Shown: in pieces, positions 13,012-14,311 of the stretch
Numbering within the stretch: the first letter of the stretch is position 1
How the letters are laid out: every line of letters begins with the position of its first letter
From: Bacillota bacterium
GTDB taxonomy: Bacteria; Bacillota; Clostridia; Christensenellales; CAG-138
Length of the DNA: 14,311 nucleotides
NCBI GenBank assembly: GCA_023409435.1
Contig: JAEYHP010000115.1
Location: forward strand, 1 to 14,311
Direction of reading: 5' to 3'
Made by a program: the position numbers and the translations under genes
Notes under the pieces: model-generated
What the model saw: only the letters and a program-made list of their open reading frames with translations
Databases searched by the model: none
Told to the model about the DNA's origin: nothing

Positions 13012-14311
13012 ATGAGAACCCGTGCAGCGTTGTGCCTCCTGCTTGTGCTACTTTTGAGCGCCTGCGCAAAGCCGCAGCAGGCGCAATCGGAGACCGTACT
13101 GCCCGGCTATATCGGCGCGGGCGAGACAGCCTTTGGCGGAAGCGCGGAGGGCGTCGGCGACCTAAACTTCAAAGAGCTGGCCATATCGAATGAAACCGTG
13201 GAAGGCATTGAAGAAACGGTGCTGACGCTGCGCTTTGTTTCGGGCAGCCGGATGTCCGGCGGCGCTGCGGAGACCGAGGGTGGCGGCGTCCCCGTCTATT
13301 CCGTTTATACGCTCGATGCGCCCGCGCGGCTCTTTGTTTCGTTCGACAACATCGCCTACTGGGACTATTCGCACGCTCTGAAGTGGAACGATCCGCTTTT
13401 AGCCGGCACATTCCAGTATTCTCTGTTTGAAAACCCGCGCGTGAATATCTGCTTCCAACTGTCTGGCCCTGTCAATTTAAAAACTGTGGAAGAGGGCGAC
13501 ACGCTCACCATCCGCCTGCGGCCTAAACCCGTAGAAGACAAGCCGCAGTATTTTGTGACCATGCAGGCGTTTGACGATTACTGCGCGGGCAACGTTTCCG
13601 CAGAAATAGACGCCTCCCCCACCCTGACGAACGATTTGAACAACAAGCTTTTGATTTCCCCTCCCTTTGCAACAGAGGCGGACGCAAAAGTTTTCTTGGA
13701 AAACGCCAAGACCAGCTATCCGCAGATTCCGGAAGCTCATTACGCCGTTGTTTCATTGGGAGCGGCGCAGCTTCCGGCGTTTAACACAACGCTCAATTAC
13801 ATGACGGCCATGGAAACCCCTGCCGTTAGGCTTTTGGACGGCACGGAACTGGCGCTGCCCGCGCTTGTGCCGGACGGGCTGTACCTTTGCGACCTTCCCA
13901 ACAACGAGGGTTTTTTGTGCAGCAAGGAACTGCCCGCCGCTGCCGGGGAAGCGCCCTACCAGGAGCTTTATATTGTAAGACCGGACGGGCAGACGACTTT
14001 GGCGATGTCATTCGAATTCTCCGCCATAGAAAAAGCGCAGTATTCGCCGGACGGGCGCAAGCTTGCGGTATTGGAACGCGCAAGCGGCAGCACGCACCTG
14101 TATGTGTTTGACGCGGATACGTATGAGCTGTTAAACGATCTTTCCGAAATGGGTTTTGGCGGCAACACCAGCACGTTTATCTGGAACAGCCTGGGCACCA
14201 CCATCTACGCCATCACCGGCGTATCCGGCATAGAGCTGCACCAGTTTGACTATTCCATCCCCGACGAAGCAAGCCGCCACAGCCTGGTGGACCGCAACAG
14301 CGTGGACGAAG
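13012..14311 (+). CDS. Lipoprotein with AMIN-, SPOR- and propeller-like parts (partial)
   Basis: The reading frame is open for 433 codons from an ATG to the window edge, so the 3' end is missing. AAGGAG (12998-13003) lies eight bases before the start. The N-terminus is a lipoprotein signal peptide with lipobox LSAC (Cys18), so the mature protein would be anchored on the outer face of the cell membrane. Residues about 50-170 look like an AMIN-type beta-domain (APARLFVSFDN; RVNICFQLSGPVNL; DTLTIRLRP). Residues about 180-265 resemble a SPOR-like segment (YFVTMQAF; ISPPFATEADAKVFL). From about 320 on there are WD40/TolB-like propeller blades (YIVRPDGQ; AQYSPDGRKLAVLE; LYVFDADTYEL). AMIN and SPOR folds are peptidoglycan-binding, so a cell-wall role is plausible. 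The domain names are by eye and moderately secure; the lipoprotein call is strong. Confidence 0.8.
   Translation, partial: MRTRAALCLLLVLLLSACAKPQQAQSETVLPGYIGAGETAFGGSAEGVGDLNFKELAISNETVEGIEETVLTLRFVSGSRMSGGAAETEGGGVPVYSVYTLDAPARLFVSFDNIAYWDYSHALKWNDPLLAGTFQYSLFENPRVNICFQLSGPVNLKTVEEGDTLTIRLRPKPVEDKPQYFVTMQAFDDYCAGNVSAEIDASPTLTNDLNNKLLISPPFATEADAKVFLENAKTSYPQIPEAHYAVVSLGAAQLPAFNTTLNYMTAMETPAVRLLDGTELALPALVPDGLYLCDLPNNEGFLCSKELPAAAGEAPYQELYIVRPDGQTTLAMSFEFSAIEKAQYSPDGRKLAVLERASGSTHLYVFDADTYELLNDLSEMGFGGNTSTFIWNSLGTTIYAITGVSGIELHQFDYSIPDEASRHSLVDRNSVDE

Noticed and set aside
12845..13069. A 74-codon minus-strand frame between lytTR and the lipoprotein
   Set aside because: It overlaps the lipoprotein promoter, ribosome binding site and signal peptide on the other strand and has no start signal or family resemblance.

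Overview
This window looks like chromosomal DNA of a Gram-positive anaerobe of the Clostridia/Firmicutes type with moderately high GC. The evidence is a complete ctsR-mcsA-mcsB-clpC heat-shock operon with a CtsR operator, strong GGAGG-type ribosome binding sites, several GTG starts, an SH3b-repeat secreted protein and a LytTR/DUF3021 regulatory pair. The species cannot be fixed from the sequence.

Layout. (1) 8-447, plus: rpsI, the end of the usual rplM-rpsI operon, closed by a strong terminator. (2) 504-1671: a YoaK/DUF1275 membrane protein (plus) converges on a small NTF2/SnoaL-like protein (minus) across a bidirectional terminator. A perfect 8-8-8 inverted repeat lies in the promoter of the small gene. 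(3) 1900-3376, plus: a secreted protein with six SH3b-like repeats, followed by a terminator. (4) 3380-4380, plus: a visibly AT-richer stretch with one gene. It encodes an XRE helix-turn-helix fused to what reads as a condensed cytoplasmic domain of the flagellar export protein FlhA. No other flagellar gene is present. This is the most unusual gene here. (5) 8998-4436, minus: ctsR, mcsA, mcsB and clpC, with touching or overlapping junctions, an extended -10 promoter, a CtsR box and a terminal hairpin. An extra 20-bp palindrome sits just upstream of the promoter. (6) 9614-9060, minus: a DUF1697 protein. Upstream of it is a roughly 160-bp full-length imperfect palindrome that looks like a mobile or extragenic repeat unit. 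(7) 12825-9873, minus: a LytTR DNA-binding regulator overlaps a DUF3021 membrane protein, followed by a membrane-anchored alpha/beta hydrolase and a CPBP-type membrane protease. Two direct repeats fitting the LytTR consensus sit directly upstream of a good promoter in front of the hydrolase, so this cluster reads as a self-contained LytTR regulatory module. (8) 13012 to the window end, plus: a lipoprotein with AMIN-like, SPOR-like and beta-propeller-like parts, cut off by the window edge.

How the parts work together. CtsR represses the operon at normal temperature. McsB with its activator McsA phosphorylates arginines to mark proteins, and ClpC unfolds them for ClpP, which is not in this window. 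The LytTR regulator is probably held in check by DUF3021 and probably switches on the hydrolase-CPBP pair. The SH3b protein and the lipoprotein probably act at the cell envelope. No tRNA, CRISPR array, IS element or replication origin was recognised.
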